In this document: piece after piece, positions 1 to 8,024 of the stretch | Numbering within the stretch: the first letter of the stretch is position 1 | Layout: every line of letters begins with the position of its first letter | Source of the DNA: an uncultured bacterium | Lineage (GTDB): Bacteria > Bacillota > Clostridia > Oscillospirales > Acutalibacteraceae | Assembly (NCBI GenBank): GCA_934875675.1 | Contig: CAKXIK010000001.1 | Location: 2,425-66,424, forward strand | Reading direction: 5' to 3' | Length of the DNA: 64,000 nt | Position numbers and translations under genes: made by a program | Notes under the pieces: model-generated | The model's database searches: none | Seen by the model: only the letters and a program-made list of their open reading frames with translations | What the model was told of the DNA's origin: nothing

Positions 1-858
1 CCACGGCAGTCCGCCCTCATGACCGAGCAGCTTTGCTTTGGCACGCAGATACTCCCAGAACTTTGGGAGATATTCCTGCATGGCGCTTAACAATGCATTC
101 AACGTTTCCCGTTTCATATTTGCCTTTTTGAGGGCCTCATCAAGTGGTGAATCATATCCGCGCAGCTGACAGCGGTTAAGTGTTTCCAGTTTAATGGAAT
201 TCAGCGAATATGCAACTCCATCCTTAATACGGTCATACGCCTTCAACTCTGCCTCATACGCCTCGCGACGAACGGACTCCTTGGGACTATAGGCCTTATT
301 GCGAATATCGGAAAGCGTGGTGGTTGTCCCTTGGAACTCCACCGGAACCCTGGAAGTCAGATACCCTTGCAGGTCACTCCATGCGGAAGAACCGCTGATT
401 TCATAAAGGCTGATCGCCTTTTCCACCTCGGGAGAAAGTGTATATTTGGCATTTTCCTTGATGTTGTGCAGCATAAAAGAATGCTCCTGCAGCAATGCGT
501 CAGAGCGGATCACACTATCCAAGTCGTCGTTCGCGGCGATATACTGAACCAGCAACGTTTGCGGTTCTGCAATAGCAGACATTTTCTGCTGCAGTTTGCC
601 GATCATTGCAACCGATTCTGCATCACTGGTATTCGCAGCCTGCTGCAATGATGCAAATGAAAACAGCAAATCGGCAGTTTCGTTCATTCTCAGCAAAAGC
701 TGTATGCCGCGATGCAGTACCTCGGCTGGCTCACCCTCCAGCTTTGCAGCAAAATCAGCAAATTCGTTCAGGCAATCATCCAACCTCGTTACATCTGCAG
801 TAAATTTGGGATCATCGTACCCCTGATACAGTTCTTTTAAAGACCATTCCCGATTCAT
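1..858 (-). CDS. pepF: Oligoendopeptidase, M3 family (C-terminus outside window)
   Basis: Partial gene running off the left edge; 286 N-terminal residues are visible, translated by hand from the reverse strand. The protein starts MNREWSLKELYQGYDDPKF and contains the typical N-terminal helical part of pepF/M3 oligoendopeptidases, with recognisable stretches such as SRVPVEFQGTTTTLSDIRN and KAYSPKESVRREAYEAEL. M3 peptidases are cytosolic zinc enzymes that degrade short peptides. The catalytic HEXXH helix lies beyond the window, so activity cannot be judged here. The start at 858 is supported by GGAAG ten bases upstream. It is the last gene of a minus-strand run and begins 48 bp after the ABC-F stop. 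Confidence 0.8.
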   Translation of the reverse strand, partial: MNREWSLKELYQGYDDPKFTADVTRLDDCLNEFADFAAKLEGEPAEVLHRGIQLLLRMNETADLLFSFASLQQAANTSDAESVAMIGKLQQKMSAIAEPQTLLVQYIAANDDLDSVIRSDALLQEHSFMLHNIKENAKYTLSPEVEKAISLYEISGSSAWSDLQGYLTSRVPVEFQGTTTTLSDIRNKAYSPKESVRREAYEAELKAYDRIKDGVAYSLNSIKLETLNRCQLRGYDSPLDEALKKANMKRETLNALLSAMQEYLPKFWEYLRAKAKLLGHEGGLPW

Positions 859-906
859 TCTGTGTCATCTTCCTTTCAAAATATATTGCTTCATTATTCC
901 CCAAAA

Positions 907-2712
907 TCAGCTTTCCGCCATCTGCGCTTCAATTTTTTCTGCCAGCTCGTTGAGGTAAACCCAACGTTCGGTTTTTTGCTCCAGCTGCACCTCCAGAGAT
1001 TCTTTTTGCGTCATCAGCTCCTGCAAACGAACATAATCACTCGCGGCAGCGGTAATTTCTTTGGAGCAGCCGGCAATCTGTTTCTCAAGCGCAGCAAGAT
1101 CCGCATCAATGGTTTCGTATTCACGCTCTTCCCTGAACGTAAACTTCAGTTTTTTCGGCAACTGGGATACGCTGCGTTTTCCATTGGCAAATCCCTTTTT
1201 AGGGGACGCTTTTGTTTTTTCAACAGCAGGCGGTTCTTTGCGTTTTTCTGCATAATCACTGTAATTGCCAAGGTAGCAGTTTACCTCGCCGCTCTCAGTC
1301 ACTTCAAAGATGGACGCTGCCGTTTTATCCAGAAAATAACGATCATGAGAAACCGCAATCACCGCTCCCGGGAAAGATTCCAGATAATCTTCCAAAATCG
1401 TCAGAGTTTCAATATCTAAATCATTCGTAGGCTCGTCAAGCAACAGAACATTAGGAGCAGCCATCAATATGCTCAAAAGATAAAGACATCTGCGCTCTCC
1501 TCCGCTCAGTCTTCCGATGGTCGTGTATTGCAAATCGGAAGGAAACAGAAATCGTTCCAGCATCTGAGAAGCAGAGAACGTTCCCTCATTCGTTTTGACC
1601 TCGCCGGCAATCTCACTGATAAAATCATAGATACGCTGATTATAATCCAGCTCACGGCATTCCTGCATAAAATAACCGATCTTAACCGTTGAGCCGGTAT
1701 CCACCGTGCCTGCATCCGGCGATAACCGACCGGCGATTAAATTGAGCAGTGTTGATTTTCCTGCGCCGTTTTTTCCAACAATACCAATCCGGTCATCTCT
1801 TGCAATCAGATAGGAAAAATCGTCGATCACCGTGCGGGCTCCGAACGTTTTTGAAACACCGCTCAGCTCAATAATTTTGCGTCCCAGACGGCTGGAAACG
1901 GTAGACATCTGTACCGTTTGGGCAGTTTCGGGTGAAGACTGATTTTTCAGAGATTCATATCGTTCGATTCTCTCCCGGCTTTTGGTTCCGCGAGCCCTTG
2001 CGCCGCGCATAATCCACTGACATTCCCGCCGCAAAATAGACTGCCGTTTCCGTTCACTCGCCTCCGCCATATCCTCTCGTTCCGCTTTCAGCTCCAGATA
2101 TTTTGAGTAATTGGCTTCAAAAGAGTAAAGTTTTCCGCCTGACAGCTCCACAATGCGCCCTGCCACACGCTCTAAAAAATATCGGTCATGCGTCACCATA
2201 ACCAGTCCGCAGTTCATACGGCAAAGATATTGTTCCAGCCAACAAACCATATCGCTGTCCAAATGGTTGGTGGGCTCGTCCAAAATCAGGATATCTGCCG
2301 GATGAATCAGTGCAGAAGCAAGTGCAACACGTTTTCTCTGTCCACCGGAAAGTGCCCCGATTTTTGCTTCAAAATCAGCAATTCCCAACCGGTTGAGCAT
2401 TGCCTTTGCTTCATACCCACGTTCTTCCCGGAATTCTGCCGAAAAATCGGCAAACACCTTCTCCAAAACCGTAAAAGCATCGTTCATTTCCGGATTTTGC
2501 GGCAGATAAACCGTTTTTACATTCGGGTTCACTGCAATCGTACCGCTATCGGCAGGTTCCAGTCCTGCAAGAATTTTCAGCAGCGTGCTTTTTCCGGTAC
2601 CGTTGATTCCAATGATACCAACACGCTCCCGGTCATTGAGATAGAATGAAGCATCGTGCAGCAGTTGCTTCATTCCAAAGTTTTTATTAATATGCTCAGC
2701 AGATAACAGCAT
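907..2712 (-). CDS. ABC-F family ATPase (translation factor type)
   Basis: A 601-residue soluble protein with two ABC ATPase domains and no membrane segments, the hallmark of ABC-F proteins that act on the ribosome. First domain: Walker A GINGTGKST (35-43), signature LSGGQ (121-125), Walker B LILDEPTNHLD (142-152). Second domain: Walker A GKNGAGKST (313-321), signature LSGGE (402-406), Walker B LLLDEPTNDLD (423-433). A basic linker (about 205-260) and a C-terminal charged coiled coil (about 520-600) resemble the Uup type. A longer upstream reading exists, but the start at 2712 is chosen because AAGGAG sits just before it. The gene overlaps nothing and lies 10 bp after the DUF4317 gene. Housekeeping versus antibiotic-protection role cannot be decided from sequence alone. 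Confidence 0.9.
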   Translation of the reverse strand: MLLSAEHINKNFGMKQLLHDASFYLNDRERVGIIGINGTGKSTLLKILAGLEPADSGTIAVNPNVKTVYLPQNPEMNDAFTVLEKVFADFSAEFREERGYEAKAMLNRLGIADFEAKIGALSGGQRKRVALASALIHPADILILDEPTNHLDSDMVCWLEQYLCRMNCGLVMVTHDRYFLERVAGRIVELSGGKLYSFEANYSKYLELKAEREDMAEASERKRQSILRRECQWIMRGARARGTKSRERIERYESLKNQSSPETAQTVQMSTVSSRLGRKIIELSGVSKTFGARTVIDDFSYLIARDDRIGIVGKNGAGKSTLLNLIAGRLSPDAGTVDTGSTVKIGYFMQECRELDYNQRIYDFISEIAGEVKTNEGTFSASQMLERFLFPSDLQYTTIGRLSGGERRCLYLLSILMAAPNVLLLDEPTNDLDIETLTILEDYLESFPGAVIAVSHDRYFLDKTAASIFEVTESGEVNCYLGNYSDYAEKRKEPPAVEKTKASPKKGFANGKRSVSQLPKKLKFTFREEREYETIDADLAALEKQIAGCSKEITAAASDYVRLQELMTQKESLEVQLEQKTERWVYLNELAEKIEAQMAES

Positions 2713-2722
2713 GGAATTCTCC

Positions 2723-3850
2723 TTAGTTGATATGAATATTGACGCCGTTGACCTCGACACCCTCTTCGGCGCGAATCAGGATGTATTTGATTCCATCGAT
2801 AATACGCGTTTCCACCAGATCGCTTCGGTCGGGATTCACCTTGATCGTAATATCCGGTGTACAAACCTGAAACTGGCGGGCATCCACCAGATTTCGCGGA
2901 CTGATTTCAGTCTCGGCACCGAACTGATCGTCATATTTCTGCTCAAATTCCGCAACATGCGGTTCGGAAACACCGCAGGACTCCAATACGCGCGCCATCG
3001 TCTTTTTGTCCACAACCAGCGGTTCCGGAACTTTGTTTGCCTTGTGCTCCTCAATCATTCCGGCAAGCTGTTCGTGTACTGACTGCACCACCTCGTAGCT
3101 GCAGTCCTCGCATACGGTTTCTGCCAGAATGGACTGAAATGCCTCTTTTTGCTCCGCCGCAGGCATTGGAACCGGTGTGTGAAAGACAGCATCAATAAAG
3201 TCTTCATGGTTTCGTTCAATGTCCCGCGTGTAATACAATGCATTATAAATATTGGCACAGCGATCATCAAAAGCAGGAAACATAAAGCCGAGCTGTGGCG
3301 CGGAAACAATCCAGTCCGGCGCAAGGTTGCGAAATCGGTTTTCATAAACATAATAGCTCAGCAACGGCTTTGTCTGCTTCACCGGGCAGATGCTGCAGAG
3401 AATATAAGAAAACATTTCCGCGGATTCACTGTCTTTTTCACCGTCCTTGGCATAGGACGGAACATCATATTTGTCACTGCAAAGCAGAATGAGATAATTG
3501 CCCTCCATCGTAATCGATGCAATCACACGCTGATAAAACTCTTCTACTGCGGCATCATCGTCGAGCGATGAGCTGCGCAGCGTCATCAACCGCTTATGTT
3601 CTTCCCCTTCCATCACCTGCTGGGTTGCAAATTCAAGGTCAACCAGGTTTTTACCCAGCGTGCCGGAAAGCGTCTTTTTTAACACTGCCAGGATTTCTTC
3701 TGATTCTTCCTGCGAAAGCAGCGCCATCGGCTGGCTGAATTCAGAGATAATCTCTTTCTTTTCGTTCACATAACAGCCGCGAATGCGCGTGATATTGCTT
3801 TTATCGGCGCGGAATCGACGCCGGATTTCTGAAACCTCTTTTTCTGTCAT
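2723..3850 (-). CDS. DUF4317 family protein
   Basis: A 375-residue protein recognised as DUF4317, a family of unknown function common in clostridia. The N-terminus has the family's conserved stretch (EIRRRFRADKSNITRIRGCY, residues 8-27). No signal peptide or membrane helix is visible, so it is probably cytosolic. Its start codon overlaps the stop of the upstream flavodoxin/ferredoxin gene by 4 bp (ATGA), indicating translational coupling. The ABC-F gene follows after 10 bp. Co-transcription with these two genes is inferred. No function is claimed. Confidence 0.85.
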   Translation of the reverse strand: MTEKEVSEIRRRFRADKSNITRIRGCYVNEKKEIISEFSQPMALLSQEESEEILAVLKKTLSGTLGKNLVDLEFATQQVMEGEEHKRLMTLRSSSLDDDAAVEEFYQRVIASITMEGNYLILLCSDKYDVPSYAKDGEKDSESAEMFSYILCSICPVKQTKPLLSYYVYENRFRNLAPDWIVSAPQLGFMFPAFDDRCANIYNALYYTRDIERNHEDFIDAVFHTPVPMPAAEQKEAFQSILAETVCEDCSYEVVQSVHEQLAGMIEEHKANKVPEPLVVDKKTMARVLESCGVSEPHVAEFEQKYDDQFGAETEISPRNLVDARQFQVCTPDITIKVNPDRSDLVETRIIDGIKYILIRAEEGVEVNGVNIHIN

Positions 3851-4650
3851 AATCCCTGTTCCTTTCTGTCAAAGTCCTGCATCGATGCGTTATCCTCTTT
3901 GGTGTATTCTCTGCAAAGATAACGCGGCTTTCCAAGACTGATTTTTCCAAATTCGATTGCCTGCACCGGACAGTTGCAAATGCACGCCATACAATGGGTA
4001 CAATGATCTCCCCAGTTCGGCGTTCCGTCCTTCAACCGGATGTTGTTGAGCGGACATAATCGTTCACACTTGCCACAGTGAATGCAGGCATCCGTGGAGT
4101 GAAACGGGCGTGTCCGAATAGCAAAGGTATAAAATAGTGGATTGACCATGCTTGTATAGCACCGATCCCGCCACGATATGTTCAAGGCTGCAAACGGTTT
4201 GCTCTGCAAAATTAACGGAATCTGCCGCTGCAGAGATTGAGTTGCGTTCATAACGATAGCATCCGCAGCGAGGGGAAGCGGCACCTCGAACATTGCGATG
4301 TAGTTTTCCGGCATCACGAGCGGCAAGACTCCCATAAACGTCAGATTCTTTTCTTTGCAGAGTACCGCCAACTTGCTGCCCGCGTTGCCGATTGAATCAC
4401 CGCAGGTCATCACAAAATAAGCCGACCGGTTGCCGGAAAACCGACTGTTCCGAATCAGCTGTTCAAAAATATGCGGAATCTGCCAGGCATAGGTGGGGCA
4501 AACAAAAATCCACGGCCGCTTCGAATGCAGTTCCATCGCTCCACCGCCGCGGATGCTCTTTCCTGCATCGATTAACGTATCGTGGGTTTTATCCGCAATC
4601 AACTGGGCAGCATATCGGCTGTTGCCCGTTCCGGAAAAATAAACGATCAT
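3847..4650 (-). CDS. EFR1-type flavodoxin/ferredoxin fusion protein
   Basis: A 267-residue protein with an N-terminal flavodoxin-like FMN-binding half (YFSGTGNSRYAA at 4-15 is the phosphate loop; CPTYAWQIPH follows at 51-60). The C-terminal half carries two [4Fe-4S] clusters: Cys189, 192, 195 and 199, and Cys217, 220, 223 and 227. This architecture matches EFR1 family ferrodoxins, proposed to shuttle electrons in anaerobes; the partner is unknown. AAGGGAG lies eight bases before the ATG. It is coupled by a 4 bp overlap to the DUF4317 gene downstream. The clusters imply an anaerobic, cytosolic redox role. Confidence 0.88.
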   Translation of the reverse strand: MIVYFSGTGNSRYAAQLIADKTHDTLIDAGKSIRGGGAMELHSKRPWIFVCPTYAWQIPHIFEQLIRNSRFSGNRSAYFVMTCGDSIGNAGSKLAVLCKEKNLTFMGVLPLVMPENYIAMFEVPLPLAADAIVMNATQSLQRQIPLILQSKPFAALNISWRDRCYTSMVNPLFYTFAIRTRPFHSTDACIHCGKCERLCPLNNIRLKDGTPNWGDHCTHCMACICNCPVQAIEFGKISLGKPRYLCREYTKEDNASMQDFDRKEQGL

Positions 4651-4701
4651 CTAAAAAGCTCCCTTCGTAACAGTCTGCAAAACAAACAAAACTCAGATCG
4701 C

Positions 4702-5112
4702 TCAAATCAGGATTCCATCGCAATGATCTATTTCGTGCTGAATAATTTGCGCAGTCCAACCGGAAAAAGATTGCCTCTGCTTTTTGAAACCGCGGTCCAG
4801 ATATTCCACCGTGATGGATTGAAAACGAGTTGTTTTTCGCACCCCTTCCAACGAAAGGCACCCCTCTTCCGCTTCATACGCACCGGAACGAGCTGTAATC
4901 GCCGGGTTAATCATCGGAATGTGAAGGATACCGGCGGAAAAAACAATAATTCGCTTATTGATGCCAATCATATTGGCGGCCATGCCGACACAGCATTCTG
5001 CATTTGCCTCAAGTGTATCAAGCAAGTCCAGCATAACTGGAAGATCATCTTTGGTTGCCAGGGTAGATTTCCGGCTCAAAATCATGCAATCCCTGCAAAT
5101 TGGTCGAATCAT
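4702..5112 (-). CDS. Peptide deformylase-family protein (atypical motif 1)
   Basis: A 136-residue member of the peptide deformylase fold. Metal-binding motifs are intact: EGCLS (83-87, ligand Cys85) and HEIDH (126-130, two His ligands and catalytic Glu). Motif 1, normally GxGLAAxQ, reads VGMAANMIG here, so the usual active-site Gln is replaced by Met. The protein is also shorter than the usual 150-180 residues. Deformylases remove formyl groups from nascent proteins; this variant may be a secondary enzyme or a deformylase-like hydrolase, with a canonical def elsewhere. The start is backed by AAAGGGCAGG seven bases upstream. It sits 20 bp after the ArsC-like gene. Confidence 0.8.
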   Translation of the reverse strand: MIRPICRDCMILSRKSTLATKDDLPVMLDLLDTLEANAECCVGMAANMIGINKRIIVFSAGILHIPMINPAITARSGAYEAEEGCLSLEGVRKTTRFQSITVEYLDRGFKKQRQSFSGWTAQIIQHEIDHCDGILI

Positions 5113-5132
5113 TTGTAAACCTGCCCTTTCTG

Positions 5133-5486
5133 TTATTGCAAAAGCGCCTGCTGCCAGGTTTCTTCTTTGAACCCGATCAGTACCGTATCTTCCGTTACAA
5201 TAATCGGACGTTTGACAAGCATTCCGTCTGTTGCAAGCAGGGAAAGCTGTTCTTCCTCACTCATGGCGGGCAGTTTATCCTTCAACTGCATCGATTTGTA
5301 AAGAATTCCGCTTGTATTGAAGAATTTGCGCAAGGGTAAGCCGCTTTTCGTTTGCCATGTGCGGATTTCATCGATCGTTGGGTTCTGTTCTTTGATATGG
5401 CGGTCAGTATAAGCAAGCCCGTGTTCATCAAGCCATTTTTTTGCTTTCTGACAGGTTGAACACTTGGGATATTCGAGAAATAGCAT
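5133..5486 (-). CDS. ArsC/Spx-family protein (arsenate reductase-like)
   Basis: A 117-residue thioredoxin-fold protein of the ArsC/Spx/YffB family. The N-terminus has the CxxC motif (Cys9, Cys12 in YPKCSTCQKAK) and the family's later LVKRPIIV segment followed by GFKEETW. Members are either glutathione-type arsenate reductases or Spx/MgsR-like RNA polymerase regulators. The GFKEE ending is common in the unassigned YffB-like subgroup. No arsenic genes are adjacent, so an arsenate role is not supported by context. GGAGG lies six bases before ATG and a TTGTAT-N17-TATAAT promoter is present upstream. Confidence 0.8.
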   Translation of the reverse strand: MLFLEYPKCSTCQKAKKWLDEHGLAYTDRHIKEQNPTIDEIRTWQTKSGLPLRKFFNTSGILYKSMQLKDKLPAMSEEEQLSLLATDGMLVKRPIIVTEDTVLIGFKEETWQQALLQ

Positions 5487-5524
5487 AACAAACCTCCGAT
5501 TTTAAATTAGATTTTGCTTGTTTT

Positions 5525-5553
5525 ATTATAATACACTTTGCCCACGGATACAA
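5525..5553 (-). promoter_or_regulatory. Promoter of the ArsC-like gene
   Basis: On the minus strand, TTGTAT (5548-5553) and TATAAT (5525-5530) are separated by 17 bp, ending about 39 bp before the start codon. It probably drives the ArsC-deformylase pair and perhaps the genes beyond. Confidence 0.6.
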
Positions 5554-5580
5554 CGAGTTTCTGTCGATTTCAGGTAACAC

Positions 5581-5624
5581 AAAAAACACAGGCATAAGGC
5601 TGCAAGAGCATTATACCTGTGTTT
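5581..5624 (-). terminator. Terminator after mltG
   Basis: Inverted repeat AAAACACAGG / CCTGTGTTTT (5582-5591 with 5615-5624), 33 bp past the mltG stop. The minus-strand transcript ends in a short run of U. Confidence 0.65.
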
Positions 5625-5657
5625 TGATTCTCATTGCGTACCATTTTCAGCAGGCCA

Positions 5658-6704
5658 TCAGCCAATTCCATACTGGGCAATCTGCGCATCATGTTCTTCC
5701 AGTGTTTCGGAATAATGATTGTTTCCGTCTTTCCCATAGAAAAAGTAGAAGTAAGAGGTGGACGTTGGGTTCTGGGCGGCACGGATTGCACGGATGCCCG
5801 GATTACAGATTGGACCGGCAGGAAGTCCCCTGCGTTTTTGACATGTGTTGTAAAGCACCGCATATTTACCCGGATTGGAGACCAACGCATTTCCCGTAAT
5901 AAAGTTGTTGACATAGTCCCGCGTGGGATCTGCATCCAGATATGGAAACTCGGTGAGCTTGTTCAGACGATTGTGAAACACGGAGGAAACGAGCTTCATA
6001 TGTTCATCGGAACGTGCCTCTTTTTCAATAATGGAGGCAAGAATCAATGTATCTTCCGACAGATTGCCAACCTTTGCATGATAATTATTCAGCATTTTGA
6101 TCAACACATTCTGCGGATTGTCATTTTTATAAAAGGTGTAAGTATCGGGAAACAGATAACCTTCCATGCGAAAACAACGGTCCGTACTCGTGGAAATCGT
6201 GAAAGACTTGGGCGTATAAGTCTGGCAGATGTTGTAAAAATCACGTTTGCTGCAAACACCCTTTTGTTCCAGCAACGTTGCAATCTGCATAAATGTTGAG
6301 CCTTCTGTTATCGTTACACGCACCTCTCGGCTGACGGCGCTTGAGGTGGATGGCGCTTTGGAGGATACCGGAGCTTGCGAAGAGACGGACGGCGCTTTTG
6401 ACTGCACCGACTGTGTTGATTGCACCGGGGCCTTGGATGTTGCCGGAGTCTTGGAAGAAGCAGACTGCATGGATGTTTCGGACGGATACTGCGAGGTTTC
6501 CGGAGAATCCACCGATGATTCCACCGGGTCTTCTGAGGTTTCCGTTGTGCTCTCCACGCAAGCACCGTCAGATTCCATATCTGAGGAAGAAGATTCTCCT
6601 GAAGCGGATAAAACGGGTGACGGCGTCTGCACGCATCCTGAAATCAGAAACACCGTGCAAAGCAGCAATGCCACAGCGCGAAAATATCTTTTTACAACCG
6701 TCAT
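5658..6704 (-). CDS. mltG: Endolytic transglycosylase MltG, lipoprotein form
   Basis: A 348-residue protein that ends in the YceG/MltG domain, which cleaves nascent peptidoglycan strands at the outer face of the membrane. The catalytic region SIIEKEARSDEH (about 225-236) and the distal GLPAGPICNPG segment are present. The N-terminus is a signal sequence with lipobox LISGC (Cys24), suggesting lipid anchoring instead of the usual membrane helix. Residues 25-125 are a Ser/Thr/Pro/Glu-rich spacer with repeated SSKAP/SSQAP-like units. The start at 6704 is chosen over an upstream codon because AGGAGGG lies five bases before it. It is monocistronic, followed by a terminator. Confidence 0.88.
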   Translation of the reverse strand: MTVVKRYFRAVALLLCTVFLISGCVQTPSPVLSASGESSSSDMESDGACVESTTETSEDPVESSVDSPETSQYPSETSMQSASSKTPATSKAPVQSTQSVQSKAPSVSSQAPVSSKAPSTSSAVSREVRVTITEGSTFMQIATLLEQKGVCSKRDFYNICQTYTPKSFTISTSTDRCFRMEGYLFPDTYTFYKNDNPQNVLIKMLNNYHAKVGNLSEDTLILASIIEKEARSDEHMKLVSSVFHNRLNKLTEFPYLDADPTRDYVNNFITGNALVSNPGKYAVLYNTCQKRRGLPAGPICNPGIRAIRAAQNPTSTSYFYFFYGKDGNNHYSETLEEHDAQIAQYGIG

Positions 6705-6797
6705 GATATCCCTCCTGCGCTGTGAAAACGAACTCAACAGACGCTTTTTGACAAAATTCTATCACCCATGATACCACCGCATTCCAAGATTGTCAAT

Positions 6798-7703
6798 TCA
6801 CCGGATATTCAACAGCGTAAGGGCATTTTTACGGCTAACCTTTTCATATGCTGCAAAGCTGATTTTTCCGTCCTCTGCAAGTTCATCCAGAAAGCCGGAA
6901 AGACGCATCATTGGATCCGTAATATTATTTGGATTACAGATATCGGTTCCGAAGAAGAGCTGATCTTGGAATTCTTCCAAAAACGCTGCTGCGAATTCCG
7001 GATCACGCATGAGTGCATTGCAGCCGCTGCCCGCCGAAAGATCTCCGCACAAATTTGGATACCGGCGCATCAGTTCTACCACACGTCCACCCGGCAGCAC
7101 CTTACCCTGGGGATACCCATCCCGCTCCTGCGCGGTGAGTCCACCGCCGATTTCTGCCCAAAATTTCTGTGAATGGCCGAGAAATCGGAGCTGTGAAAAC
7201 TGATCCAGCACCTTTTCCAGCCTCGGCAATCCGATTTCATCAATCAGGCCATAATCATATCCACCCGGAGCGCCGATATGAAAGGTAACCGGCATTTGAC
7301 ACTTTTCTGCGTGATAAAAAAGATTGATTACAAAAGGATCATCAAAGGGGCGATTCAGTGTTAATTCCCCGATTCCCTTGGCGCCCTGCTGCTTAAGCTG
7401 CTCTAAATAGAATGAAAGGTCTGTATCCGGTGCATTCTGCCCCATCAGCGGGCTGATATTGCAAAACCATCCTGCAAAAACCTGCGGATATTTTTGTACC
7501 ATCTGGCATGCTTCACGCTGAGAAACCGTATCATAGGAGCATTCCGGGTGCGCGCCTTCGGGAAGCAGGACACCGGCCTCAATTCCAAACTGATCATAGA
7601 TTTTTCGAATCTCCTCCGGGGTTGCGTAGCCTCCGGTTGTCTGCTGCAAAAAGCGCGATGGTACGGAATGAACATGGATATCAATTTTTTTCAATTTTTG
7701 CAT
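6798..7703 (-). CDS. Amidohydrolase family protein
   Basis: A 301-residue TIM-barrel metal hydrolase of the amidohydrolase-2 type. Visible ligands are HVH (residues 10-12), a central VTFHIG histidine, FLGHSQKF and a late GTDICNPNN aspartate. The substrate is not identifiable; relatives include decarboxylases and lactonases. AAGGGGG precedes the start by eight bases. It has its own promoter and ends 93 bp upstream of mltG. Confidence 0.8.
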   Translation of the reverse strand: MQKLKKIDIHVHSVPSRFLQQTTGGYATPEEIRKIYDQFGIEAGVLLPEGAHPECSYDTVSQREACQMVQKYPQVFAGWFCNISPLMGQNAPDTDLSFYLEQLKQQGAKGIGELTLNRPFDDPFVINLFYHAEKCQMPVTFHIGAPGGYDYGLIDEIGLPRLEKVLDQFSQLRFLGHSQKFWAEIGGGLTAQERDGYPQGKVLPGGRVVELMRRYPNLCGDLSAGSGCNALMRDPEFAAAFLEEFQDQLFFGTDICNPNNITDPMMRLSGFLDELAEDGKISFAAYEKVSRKNALTLLNIR

Positions 7704-8024
7704 GGCAAATGCCCCCTTAAAAAGAATTTTCGCTCCCTGCGATTGGCCTCAGCATAGCATTGGCATTCTGATTTGTCAATGTGAAAAAAGAAAGCGGCAA
7801 CAAAACGCAAATGAAATTGTTTTAGCGCAAAATTTTAGGCGTTTTTTTAATTTTGTAATAAAGTTTGTGGTTTGGCTTGCCTTTTTTCTTTGTTTCGTGG
7901 TATGCTAATACAATACTCAATCAAGAACTTGCTGAAGGTGTTGCCTTCGGCTGCTGCGTTTTGCCCGTTTTCGGCAATCGTAGAAAGTAAGATGGGCAAA
8001 AAGAAAAAGGATGGGAAGCAAAAA
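7704..8024. other. Divergent intergenic region, amidohydrolase / DUF1846
   Basis: A 321 bp AT-rich stretch without genes. It holds the minus-strand promoter of the amidohydrolase and a plausible plus-strand promoter for the DUF1846 gene: TTGCCT (7877-7882), 18 bp spacer, extended -10 TGG-TATGCT (7901-7906). A ~115 nt leader follows with a small hairpin (CTGAAGG...CCTTCGG, about 7930-7950). An in-frame upstream ATG at 7992 lacks a good ribosome-binding site. Confidence 0.5.
7751..7779 (-). promoter_or_regulatory. Promoter of the amidohydrolase gene
   Basis: TTGACA (7774-7779), 17 bp spacer, TATGCT (7751-7756) on the minus strand, about 48 bp before the start codon. Confidence 0.7.

Noticed and set aside
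2713..2760. N-terminal extension of the ABC-F protein
   Set aside because: The extra residues do not match the family and lie inside the DUF4317 gene end; the AAGGAG-backed start at 2712 is better.
5133..5486. Arsenate resistance gene
   Set aside because: The family match is to the broad ArsC/Spx fold; no arsenic regulator or efflux gene is nearby.
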